This document shows, piece by piece, positions 1-6,733 of a stretch of DNA of 13,069 bases. Origin of the DNA: Pseudomonadota bacterium (GTDB taxonomy: Bacteria > Desulfobacterota > Desulfobacteria > Desulfobacterales > Desulfobacteraceae); the NCBI GenBank assembly GCA_018812385.1, contig JAHJDU010000261.1, positions 1-13,069 of the forward strand. The letters are read 5' to 3'. The notes below the pieces were generated by a model. That model saw only the letters and a program-made list of their open reading frames with translations, had not been told where the DNA came from and searched no databases. Numbering within the stretch: position 1 is the stretch's first letter; each line of letters starts with the position of its first letter. A program made the position numbers and the translations under genes.

Positions 1-1079
1 ATCAAAAACAATGCCGTGATCTCATCTTTAAACTCAAGCCCCATCATCAGGCCTTTGCCCCGGACTTTCAAGCCCAGGCCCGGATATTTTACACCAAGCG
101 CTTCAAGCTGCTGCCTGAAAAATTCACCCAAAGACACAACATGATCCAGAAATTGCTGTTCCCGGGATATTTCAATCACCTTCATTGCTGCAAAACAGCC
201 TATTTCACTGCCCCCATAGGTTGAAATATGAAGAAAGGGATTTTCATAAAAAAAATCTTTATATTTTTCATCATAAACCGTGGCACTCACCGGATATATC
301 CCCCCGCTCATCCCCTTGCCCATTACAATCATATCAGGTTTTACATCATAATTTTCAAATCCCCAGAATTTGCCTGTTCTTCCAAAGCCTGTCTGAACTT
401 CATCCAGAATAAGAAGGCTTGCGTTTTTCTCACAAATCTCTTTAACCCTTTTCAAATAATCCTCAAAAGGTGTCACCATCCCCATTGTAGCAGGAATGGT
501 TTCCAGGATCACGGCAGCCGTATTGGAACCAACCGCTTTTTCCATTTCATCCATATCGTTAAACATGACCTGCTTAAACCCGGCCGGAACAGGCTTGAAT
601 TTTTCCTTGAATTTTTCGTCACCCGTTGCAAGAGCAAATCCCGTATGGCCGTGATACCCTCCCCGGGCTGAAATAATATCTTCTCTGCCTGTTACCCCCC
701 GGGCAAGCTTGATGGCAAGATCAATGGCTTCACCGCCGCTTACCCCATAAACAACCTGATTTAACCCTTCAGGCAGGGTTTCAGCAATCTTTTTACCCAG
801 CATTGCCTTGGGTTTGCTGATCAAATGATGATTACCGATATCATAGATTTCCATTGCCTGGGTTACGGCTTTGATAACCTCCTTGTTCCGGTGACCCAGG
901 TTAAAAACCCCGCCATTACAATGGCAGTTATAAAATGTTTTCCCATTGGCATCACTTATTTTACAGCCGCCCCGCTTTTCAGGAACAAGAACGATATCGT
1001 ATTTCTGATAAAATTCAACTTTTCCGGGATACACATGATCTGCATATGTTTTAATGGTTTTATCCCTGTCTGAATCCAT
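1..1079 (-). CDS. Class III PLP-dependent aminotransferase (3' end beyond window)
   Basis: The minus strand is open from an ATG at 1077-1079 to the window edge, giving 359 codons with no stop. The fold is that of class III (omega/acetylornithine-type) aminotransferases, which move an amino group between an amino donor and an aldehyde or keto acid using PLP. Visible landmarks are SGGEA at residues 114-118 (PLP phosphate region), GYHGHTG at 141-147, LILDEVQTGFGRTG at 223-236 with the PLP-ring Asp226, and MGKGMSGG at 253-260 with the Schiff-base Lys255. The family usually has about 420-450 residues, so roughly 60-90 are missing off the left edge. A GGGGAG ribosome site lies just upstream of the ATG. 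The substrate cannot be told from sequence. The gene looks intact and reads away from the repeat-bounded cassette on its right. Confidence 0.93.
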   Translation of the reverse strand, partial: MDSDRDKTIKTYADHVYPGKVEFYQKYDIVLVPEKRGGCKISDANGKTFYNCHCNGGVFNLGHRNKEVIKAVTQAMEIYDIGNHHLISKPKAMLGKKIAETLPEGLNQVVYGVSGGEAIDLAIKLARGVTGREDIISARGGYHGHTGFALATGDEKFKEKFKPVPAGFKQVMFNDMDEMEKAVGSNTAAVILETIPATMGMVTPFEDYLKRVKEICEKNASLLILDEVQTGFGRTGKFWGFENYDVKPDMIVMGKGMSGGIYPVSATVYDEKYKDFFYENPFLHISTYGGSEIGCFAAMKVIEISREQQFLDHVVSLGEFFRQQLEALGVKYPGLGLKVRGKGLMMGLEFKDEITALFL

Positions 1080-1268
1080 ATTCTCCCCTGATATAAAGTG
1101 TCTCAAACCCTACCCGTCAGGAATGGTACAAATATTTATTTTTCAAAGCAATAGTTAAGATTAATAAATTTTCAAAAATTAGATGTTCTTACCTATTGCT
1201 TTTATGATAACCCCTTTATATAACAAAAATATTTTTTCTCTCTTTATGCTGTTTCCCATCGCGAGAAT

Positions 1269-1320
1269 GTAAGCGAAAGAGCAGAGCTGTGCCAAACCCC
1301 TTCCATCAAAAATCCAGTGG
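1269..1320 (+). repeat. 52-base direct repeat, left copy
   Basis: This stretch matches 4189-4240 in the same orientation at 43 of 52 positions without gaps by manual alignment. Both copies begin with GTAAGCG and share the block GAGCTGTGC and the pattern ATCAAA-ATCCAG-GG. The centre, around 1281-1292, is an imperfect palindrome. This copy lies upstream of the ferredoxin-like gene and the other copy lies directly after the acyl-CoA ligase, so the pair brackets both genes. I do not recognise it as a named repeat. It is probably a dispersed genomic repeat. Confidence 0.75.
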
Positions 1321-1345
1321 GATGCGCCTTGTACAGGAGATAAAT

Positions 1346-2227
1346 ATGCGCTTGACTCAATTTTCCGATTTAGTTTCCCTTTTCTCTGTAGGTCATATCT
1401 TTTCCGAGCACAGCGGATTGAATCCAAAAGAGATAACGCTCAGAAAAGTCGGACCGATTCAGTATGCGGTGCATTGGCTTTATGGTGTGTCTGAACCCAC
1501 CATACTCCGGCTGACGGACTGGGCGTTGTCAAGAAAATGGCTGACGAACACCAAAAGCGGCAAGTTGGTGTTGCGGGCGATTACCGCAGTCAGTTGGTAC
1601 TTTCCGTATGGCATTGTTGTTACCACGAAGGCAGCCGTGAACTGGGTTGATTATATAACCAATGCCGAAGGCCCTAAAGGGGCACGCCTCGCCGTGGGGC
1701 CCTGTGTTTGTCAAAAAGCGCTCAATCGATGGAAAGAGCCTGTTATGAAGGATATAACGGTCCTGTATGGCGCAGATATTTATTATCACTTAAATATGGG
1801 CTATGAGTTGATTGCCGCTGAACGGGCAAAATCAATCCTCGAAGCATGCCATCAAGAAGGTCTCGTGCACGTCATTGAGTTCTGCTTCCAGTCAGGCAAG
1901 TGGAATTTCGTTATCTGCAATTGTGATTCAGAAATTTGCGCACCCACCCGCGTTTTTCTCCATACGGGAAAATTTCAATATCCAGGTCCGGAAATTGCCA
2001 GCCATGACCCGGTGAAATGTATCGGCAAGGACAACTGTGGAAAGTGTCTACAGAGGTGTATCTACAGTGCTAATCAAGTGTCGGGTGATGTTATAACCTA
2101 TCATGCTGAAAATTGTATGGGATGTGGTCTTTGTGTGACCACCTGCAAAGGAGAAGCACGCTCCATGTCCATAAGGAAAGATTATCACCACGATAAGCGT
2201 ATTTCCTCAAAAATATTATTGGGCTGA
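1346..2227 (+). CDS. Cysteine-rich 4Fe-4S ferredoxin-like protein
   Basis: This 293-residue protein is predicted to carry several iron-sulfur clusters and probably passes electrons. The C-terminal part holds a typical CX2CX2CX3C set (Cys257, 260, 263, 267) and a preceding set spaced CX5CX2CX3C (Cys225, 231, 234, 238), whose first gap is longer than the usual two residues. Further cysteines occur as CVC at 120-122 and as CNC with a following Cys (191, 193, 198). The N-terminal 110 residues have few cysteines and an amphipathic character. I chose the ATG at 1346 because AGGAG at 1335-1339 sits six bases before it. The frame is open upstream to a GTG at 1289, but that codon lies inside the direct repeat. 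The acyl-CoA ligase lies 270 bases downstream on the same strand, with a thioesterase relic between, suggesting a role in acyl-CoA redox chemistry. The partner is unknown. Confidence 0.85.
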   Translation: MRLTQFSDLVSLFSVGHIFSEHSGLNPKEITLRKVGPIQYAVHWLYGVSEPTILRLTDWALSRKWLTNTKSGKLVLRAITAVSWYFPYGIVVTTKAAVNWVDYITNAEGPKGARLAVGPCVCQKALNRWKEPVMKDITVLYGADIYYHLNMGYELIAAERAKSILEACHQEGLVHVIEFCFQSGKWNFVICNCDSEICAPTRVFLHTGKFQYPGPEIASHDPVKCIGKDNCGKCLQRCIYSANQVSGDVITYHAENCMGCGLCVTTCKGEARSMSIRKDYHHDKRISSKILLG

Positions 2228-2300
2228 AGAAGAAGATGTCTGCAATACGACTATTTTTTCAATCGGTTTTACCAAATTATAAGTGGAGAAAAAAAAGGAT

Positions 2301-2457
2301 ATAAAAACTCATCAAAAGATAAACAAGGATTTGTGCGGAAAATTGTTGGGAGTTGGCAACGATTTCAGCCGGGTTGAACTTTAAATAACCTAATACTATG
2401 GCTGTTGAGGACAAAGGTTTGGTCCATGGCGGTTTCGATTTTTCCGGACAACTGTGA
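2301..2457 (+). pseudogene. Relic of a PaaI-like hotdog thioesterase
   Basis: In the gap between the ferredoxin and ligase genes, the frame starting at ATA 2301 reads KTHQKINKDLCGKLLGVG and continues to VEL. It then hits two TAA stops and, after a one-base shift, reads MAVEDKGLVHGGF before ending at a TGA (2455-2457). Together these blocks resemble the N-terminal half of hotdog-fold acyl-CoA thioesterases, where a GLVHGGF segment precedes the hotdog helix. The rest of the domain, about 90 residues, is absent. The first codon is ATA where an ATG would be expected, and GGAG lies at 2285-2288. The gene appears to have lost its start, gained stops and a frameshift, and been truncated. The family call rests on recalled motif similarity, not a search. 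Confidence 0.6.
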
Positions 2458-2497
2458 ATAACTTAAATTGGTTAATTAAAAATCATGGGGGGTTAAG

Positions 2498-4192
2498 ATG
2501 TCAAAAGAACAGTTTTGGAGAAAATCTTATGACTCGGGTATTGCTGATTTGGATCCAGCATTATGGGAGACCAGTTATACTAATGCGATTAAACCGATAT
2601 TTGAAAAGTTTAAGAACAAGATTGCCCTGGCTTTCCTGGGAACCGAGATAACCTTCGGAGATTTGGACAAATATTCAAACAGGTTCGCCAATATGTTAAT
2701 TTCCAACGGACTGAAAAAGGGCGATGTGATCGGAATTAATCTGCCCAATATCCCAGAATACGTTGTGGCCTGGTTAGGGACCTTAAAGGCGGGTTGTGTA
2801 GTGTCTGGCGTTTCCCCACTTCAGTCCCAGGAAGAAATGGAGTATCAGTTAAAAGATTCTGATGCCAAAGGCCTGGTTACTCTGGATGCCATATTCGCTG
2901 GACGTCTGGTGAATATCGTATCCAGTCTGCCGGATTTAAAAGTGGTTGTTGCTGCAAGTGTAGGAGGTTTTTTGCCAGTTATGAAACGAACACTGGGAAA
3001 ATTAGTGGGCAAAATACCAAAAGGAAAAGTGACTCAATTGAACGGAAAAACGGTTTTAAAAATTGAAAAAGTGATCAAATCATCCCGGTTTTCCGACAGC
3101 CAGCCAGATGTTGATATTGGTCCGGATGACATTGCGTATATTCAATATACAGGTGGTACAACCGGTGCTCCAAAGGGTGCAATGCTTAGCCATCGAAATT
3201 CCGTTGCAGATTTATTAATCGTACAAAACTGGCTAAGGTGGAAAGCCGGTGAGGGCCTGGCACTGTCGGGGTTCCCGTTTTTTCATATCGCCGGGCTGTT
3301 TTTTAACCTGAATTGTATATACCTAGGGTGGACGCAGGTATTGATTCCAAATCCCCGGGATACGGATCATATCTGTAATGAAATCGATAAGTACAAACCC
3401 ACCACCCTGGTCAATGTTCCATCCCTGTTTCAGATGCTGATTGCCAATCCGAAATTTAAAACCCTTGATCATTCAAAGCTGGAAAAATGTATCTGTGCCG
3501 CCGCACCTTTTCCGGAAAAATCTCAAAAAGAGCTGGAGGATGTGGTTGGAAAAGGCAAGTTGTTGGAAGTGTATGGAATGACCGAAACATCTCCCCTGTC
3601 TGCCATGAATCCAGCCGAGGGAAAGAAAAAACTGGGAAGTATCGGTCTGCCGTTACCGAACACAGATATTAAACTGGTTGATCCTGACACTAGAGAAGAG
3701 GTGGCTTTTGGTGAACCAGGCGAAATTGCGGTTAAAGGTCCACAGGTGATGGTCAGGTATTATAAAAAAGAGGAGGCTACCAAAGAAACCATTGATGAAG
3801 AGGGTTATTTGTATACCGGTGATGTGGCTGTCCAGGATGAGGAGGGTTATCTCAGCATCGTGGATCGGACGAAGGATATGATTATTGTCAGCGGGTTTAA
3901 GGTTTTCTCCAAGCGGGTTGAAGAACTGTTAACCGAACATCCGGCCATCGAAATGATTGCTACCATCGGTGAGGCCGATCCTGCCAGACCCGGGTCTGAA
4001 ATAGTCAAGGCATATATCTCTATCACTCCGGGTTATGATTACGGTGGGGACAAAGAAATATTGAAACAGGATATTCTTAATTTTGCTAAAGAAAAAGTAG
4101 CCAAATACGAAGTTCCCAAAATTATCGAATTTATGGATAAACTGCCCATGACAACAGTGGGTAAAATTGATAAAAAAGTGCTAAGAAAGTAA
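2498..4192 (+). CDS. Acyl-CoA synthetase (AMP-forming, class I adenylate-forming family)
   Basis: This is a 564-residue adenylating enzyme that activates a carboxylic acid to acyl-AMP and then acyl-CoA. All core motifs are present: the P-loop-like YTGGTTGAPKG at 217-227, YGMTETSP at 359-366, YTGD at 439-442, and the hinge region DRTKDMIIVSGFKVFS at 456-471. The catalytic Lys556 lies in TTVGKIDKK at 552-560. The A8 segment reads KVFSKRVEE, where most relatives have a Pro and a Glu, a variation also expected among anaerobe ligases. The length is typical of long- or medium-chain fatty acid ligases. The start ATG has GGGGGG at 2487-2492. The stop codon overlaps the beginning of the right-hand direct repeat. 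The gene probably feeds beta-oxidation and may work with the upstream ferredoxin-like protein. Chain-length preference cannot be read from the sequence. Confidence 0.95.
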   Translation: MSKEQFWRKSYDSGIADLDPALWETSYTNAIKPIFEKFKNKIALAFLGTEITFGDLDKYSNRFANMLISNGLKKGDVIGINLPNIPEYVVAWLGTLKAGCVVSGVSPLQSQEEMEYQLKDSDAKGLVTLDAIFAGRLVNIVSSLPDLKVVVAASVGGFLPVMKRTLGKLVGKIPKGKVTQLNGKTVLKIEKVIKSSRFSDSQPDVDIGPDDIAYIQYTGGTTGAPKGAMLSHRNSVADLLIVQNWLRWKAGEGLALSGFPFFHIAGLFFNLNCIYLGWTQVLIPNPRDTDHICNEIDKYKPTTLVNVPSLFQMLIANPKFKTLDHSKLEKCICAAAPFPEKSQKELEDVVGKGKLLEVYGMTETSPLSAMNPAEGKKKLGSIGLPLPNTDIKLVDPDTREEVAFGEPGEIAVKGPQVMVRYYKKEEATKETIDEEGYLYTGDVAVQDEEGYLSIVDRTKDMIIVSGFKVFSKRVEELLTEHPAIEMIATIGEADPARPGSEIVKAYISITPGYDYGGDKEILKQDILNFAKEKVAKYEVPKIIEFMDKLPMTTVGKIDKKVLRK

Positions 4193-4240
4193 GCGGCAGA
4201 GCGGAGCTGTGCTAAGACCCTTCAATCAAAGATCCAGCGG
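4189..4240 (+). repeat. 52-base direct repeat, right copy
   Basis: This is the second copy of the element at 1269-1320, 43 of 52 positions identical and in the same orientation. It overlaps the TAA stop of the acyl-CoA ligase (4190-4192). Downstream similarity between the two copies ends abruptly after CGG/TGG. No gene lies between here and 4342. Confidence 0.75.
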
Positions 4241-4341
4241 ACTTTTTGATTTTTTAACGGTTCTGGATTTGATCGTTTGGGTATAGATCATGGCCATATT
4301 TATCATAGAAAGTTTACCCCCCAGGATTCATAATATCCGTA

Positions 4342-4779
4342 TTATCTCTTTAGTTTGAACCGGATTCTAAGTACGCCGTCCTTAAAGTCAGAAGTGGTGA
4401 TTCGGAAGATTCCGATCTCTGAAGTCTCAGACACGTGGAGCCCGATGCAGGGACAGGCATCATAATCACCGATACTCACGATACGTATCTCTGTGGAACT
4501 CCCTTCGGGCAGGCGACTTAAGTTGAATTGTTTCTCCGCTTCGGTCTCTGTGATATAGGTATCTGTCACCTTCATATTGGAACTGATGACCCTGTTGACT
4601 CGGGACTCGATCTTAGTCAACTCCTCCGGGGTGAGGGATCTGTCAAAGTGGTAGTCGCACTTGGACTTCTTTCGTTCAATATGTGCACTGAAACAGCGGC
4701 CGCAGTCAAACAACTGGTCCATGGTGCCGTTGAGAATATGTTCTGCCGTGTGCATGCTCGGATTAATAGATTTCTTCAA
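4342..4779 (-). CDS. AlaX-type alanyl-tRNA editing protein (tRNA SAD domain)
   Basis: This 145-residue protein is a stand-alone version of the second additional domain of alanyl-tRNA synthetase, which hydrolyses mischarged Ser- or Gly-tRNA(Ala). The zinc ligands expected of the family are visible: His10 and His14 in MHTAEHIL at 9-16, and Cys111 and His115 in CIGLH at 111-115, corresponding to the C-x3-H of alanyl-tRNA synthetase. The length matches the short AlaX form that lacks a glycine-rich linker. The start is a TTG at 4777-4779, supported by GAGGAGAG at 4787-4794 seven bases upstream; no ATG occurs before residue 9. The gene is convergent with the acyl-CoA ligase and divergent from the transposase relic. 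It looks intact. Which mischarged tRNA it clears is unknown. Confidence 0.88.
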   Translation of the reverse strand: MKKSINPSMHTAEHILNGTMDQLFDCGRCFSAHIERKKSKCDYHFDRSLTPEELTKIESRVNRVISSNMKVTDTYITETEAEKQFNLSRLPEGSSTEIRIVSIGDYDACPCIGLHVSETSEIGIFRITTSDFKDGVLRIRFKLKR

Positions 4780-4879
4780 AACACGTCTCTCCTCGTTTGA
4801 AGTTTTAGGTGTCCGCCTGGTTCTAAAATCGATTTTTGATGTGGATTAAGATAGGGGTCTCTATGGCTCTGTCAAGCCT

Positions 4880-5006
4880 TTAATTGAAAGGAACCAACAA
4901 CAAGATCAAAACCATGAAACGGAAAGCCTATGGATATCGCGATGATGAATTTTTCAAACTGAAACTTTTTGATCTTCACAACAAAAAGTACGCGTTAATC
5001 GGATGA
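4880..5006 (+). mobile_element. C-terminal remnant of an ISL3-type transposase
   Basis: From 4890 the frame reads about 38 residues, including NNKIKTMKRKAYGYRD followed by EFFKLKLFDLH and YALIG, then a TGA at 5004-5006. This is the typical tail of ISL3-family DDE transposases, which usually reads EG-NNKIK-KR-AYG-RD-E-F-LK. The expected LIE just before it (4880-4888) is in another frame, offset by one extra A at 4889. Nothing further upstream resembles a transposase, so only the end of the gene remains. The next gene starts eight bases after its stop. Confidence 0.8.
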
Positions 5007-5013
5007 ACCAAAA

Positions 5014-5385
5014 ATGAATAATCAAAACAGCTTCCCCTATCATTTCAATAGTAATACTTGCAAAACATGTGGTGGAAAATGCTGTCGGGGTTTTGGAGGT
5101 TATGTTTGGGTCAGTATGGAAGAGCTGGAGAAAATGGCAGGCACAAGGAAAATGGATGTGGCCTTATTTGCTAAGCAATATGTCAAGAAAGTGGAAGGTA
5201 GGCTTTCGCTGCAAGAGCGCGTTATAAATGGCGAGCATTTCTGCTGTTTTTTTGATCTCATCGATTGTCAGTGTACAATCTATCAGAGCAGGCCCAAGCA
5301 GTGTAGAACTTTTCCATTCTGGAATCAATTCAAGAAAGATCCACAACAGCTTTTTCTTGAGTGTCCCGGGGTTTCTTTGAGTTAA
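5014..5385 (+). CDS. YkgJ-family cysteine-cluster protein
   Basis: This small 123-residue protein has the cysteine pattern of the YkgJ/UPF0153 family, which is thought to bind zinc or an iron-sulfur cluster and whose role is not established. The N-terminal cluster is CKTCGGKCC (Cys16, 19, 23, 24). The second half has CC at 77-78, CQC at 85-87, then the family signature IYQSRPKQCRTFPFW at 89-103 with Cys97, and a final ECPG with Cys117. Length and order fit the family. The start ATG lies just after a transposase relic and has no clear ribosome site, so its original promoter region may have been replaced. No functional link to its neighbours is evident. Confidence 0.85.
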   Translation: MNNQNSFPYHFNSNTCKTCGGKCCRGFGGYVWVSMEELEKMAGTRKMDVALFAKQYVKKVEGRLSLQERVINGEHFCCFFDLIDCQCTIYQSRPKQCRTFPFWNQFKKDPQQLFLECPGVSLS

Positions 5386-5471
5386 AATAATATGCAGAGA
5401 GATTGTGCCTGGCCCGGACATCGTTTCAATACCATTTGCCGAAAATGCCAGTATTGGCAAATTCGGCAAAT

Positions 5472-5677
5472 GCTGATTTATCCCGAGGCTTCACCGTTGC
5501 ATAGGTGGCGCAAAAGCATGGCTGGACTGATCCGATGGTCTGGTCTTTGGCCCTGGAAGGCAAAGATGATAATGGCAGATTTAAGGAACTTGGCTGGGGA
5601 CTTCGGACCTGATCCGCACCCCATGGCCGGAGGCGCAGTGACCCCTGATACCTGCCTTACCATGGGCCGCAGGTGCT
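5472..5677 (+). pseudogene. Relic of a site-specific DNA methyltransferase
   Basis: Two frames carry pieces of one protein. The first reads LSRGFTVA, an in-frame TAG at 5502-5504, then VAQKHGWTDPMVWSLALEGK and KELGWGLRT, ending at a TGA (5610-5612). The second frame, from 5611, reads DPHPMAGGAVTPDTC and TMGRRC. The latter resembles the SAM-binding DP-AGGG-T-C---GRRC segment near the end of beta-type N4/N6 DNA methyltransferases. The former resembles a segment that precedes it by several dozen residues in such proteins. The intervening part is missing and the frame has shifted, so I infer an internal deletion. The relic ends exactly where group II intron domain V begins. A nonsense mutation plus deletion make it non-functional. 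The family call is by motif recall and needs a search. Confidence 0.6.
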
Positions 5678-5751
5678 GAGCCCCGTGAGGTGAAAGTCTC
5701 ATGCGGGGTTCTTAGGGGCCTGGGACTGGCAACTATCCCAGGCTACCCGGC
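5678..5751 (+). mobile_element. Group II intron 3' end (domains V and VI)
   Basis: Positions 5678-5711 form the canonical 34-base domain V. An eight-pair lower stem (GAGCCCCG with CGGGGTTC) contains the AGC catalytic triad at 5679-5681. A two-base bulge TG on the 3' side precedes a six-pair upper stem closed by a GAAA tetraloop. It is followed by a domain VI hairpin (5718-5725 paired with 5736-5743, and GGG 5715-5717 with CCC 5746-5748), leaving T5744 and A5745 unpaired. A5745 is the candidate branch-point. The expected intron end lies about 5751. No domain I or intron-encoded reverse transcriptase is recognisable upstream, so this is a truncated relic joined to a methyltransferase fragment. 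Confidence 0.85.
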
Positions 5752-5816
5752 GCAAGCCGGTGATTTGGGGGTTATCACTTTGGCAGATACCGCAATTTTG
5801 TCCAAGACAAATAAGC

Positions 5817-5837
5817 TTAACAAAGGTATATTGTTAA
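5817..5837. promoter_or_regulatory. Perfect 7-base dyad, possible operator
   Basis: TTAACAA at 5817-5823 and TTGTTAA at 5831-5837 form a perfect inverted repeat with a seven-base spacer, about 50 bases before the start of the B3/4-domain gene. A weak promoter can be drawn with TTGTTA at 5831-5836 and TATACA at 5856-5861, but its 19-base spacing is poor. If real, the dyad would overlap the -35 element and act as a repressor site. No regulator gene is nearby. Confidence 0.35.
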
Positions 5838-5889
5838 TTCTATTAGATATTTTTCTATACATTCAATATAAATAAAAGGAGACCTTTGA

Positions 5890-6576
5890 GTGTTTCAAAT
5901 TAAAATTACTGATCAGTGGCGTTGTACTTTTCCCGAAGGCCATGTTGGACTATTACTCATTGGCAATGTAGATAACTCTATTCACACCACTGCTCTGGAC
6001 CAGAAAAAAAAAGAGGTTGAGTCAAACCTTCGTGAAAAATTTGCAGGATTCTCCCGGCAGGACTTAGTGGGTTTAGAGATTTTAAAGGCCTATCGAAATT
6101 ATTACAAAAAATTTAAAAAAACATATCATGTCCAGCTTCAGCTTGAGTCAGTGGTACAGAAAGGCAAATCTCTGCCTGATGTGAACCCCCTTGTTGATGC
6201 AAATTTTACAGCTGAGTTGGAAACTCTTGTTCTGACAGCCGGTCATGATGCAGATCTGCTGAAAGTGCCCATAACAATTGATGCTACCCAAGGCAATGAG
6301 GAATTTATTCAGATGAACGGCCAGATCATAACTTTGAAGCCAAATGATATGATGATGACAGACAGCCAGAGTGTTGTATGCACAATTATCTATGGACAGG
6401 ATAAGCGCACACCTATTTCCCCCAAAACCCGCCGTGCACTTTATGTGGCTTATGCACCGCCTGGCGTACCAAAAGAATCAGTTCAACAGCAGCTTGATTC
6501 AATCCGGGACAACATAGTTCTTTTTGCACCGGAAGCTGAGGTTGAAATGCTTGAAATCTTTTCTGCAAAAGAATGA
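5890..6576 (+). CDS. B3/B4 tRNA-editing-like domain protein
   Basis: This 228-residue protein is a free-standing B3/B4 domain. In the phenylalanyl-tRNA synthetase beta chain this domain hydrolyses Tyr-tRNA(Phe); the function of stand-alone versions is not well established. The diagnostic segment is AYRNYYKKF at 67-75, followed by LQLESVVQKGKSLPDVNPLV at 83-102, matching the family's conserved pattern of an aromatic-rich motif, a lysine-rich turn and a LP-N-LVD loop. The start is GTG at 5890, chosen because AAGGAG at 5876-5881 is eight bases upstream. A dyad lies about 50 bases before it. It sits alone on its strand between an intron relic and a dehydrogenase gene 158 bases on. It looks intact. 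A role in clearing mischarged tRNA or binding an amino-acid analogue is inference. Confidence 0.85.
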   Translation: MFQIKITDQWRCTFPEGHVGLLLIGNVDNSIHTTALDQKKKEVESNLREKFAGFSRQDLVGLEILKAYRNYYKKFKKTYHVQLQLESVVQKGKSLPDVNPLVDANFTAELETLVLTAGHDADLLKVPITIDATQGNEEFIQMNGQIITLKPNDMMMTDSQSVVCTIIYGQDKRTPISPKTRRALYVAYAPPGVPKESVQQQLDSIRDNIVLFAPEAEVEMLEIFSAKE

Positions 6577-6733
6577 AACCAGGAATTAGAACAGTCCGCA
6601 TTTGCCTTTATTCTGGTATGGGTTTTGCTTTTACGTATTAAGGACGATGGCCCCTGGATAGGAGTCAGACCATTACAACGAACAAGGAAATTGGCTGTTT
6701 TCGATCAACCATTAACTATAGGAGAAAAAGGCA

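Noticed and set aside
228..671. 147-codon plus-strand frame
   Set aside because: It is antisense to the aminotransferase, whose PLP-binding motifs are present on the minus strand.
1289..1345. Upstream GTG start extending the ferredoxin-like protein by 19 residues
   Set aside because: The extension lies within and just after the direct repeat and has no ribosome site, while AGGAG sits at correct spacing before the ATG at 1346.
5392..5679. 95-codon plus-strand frame taken as one gene
   Set aside because: Its last part is the second frame of the methyltransferase relic and its first part has no similarity to anything recognised; it is an accidental open frame.
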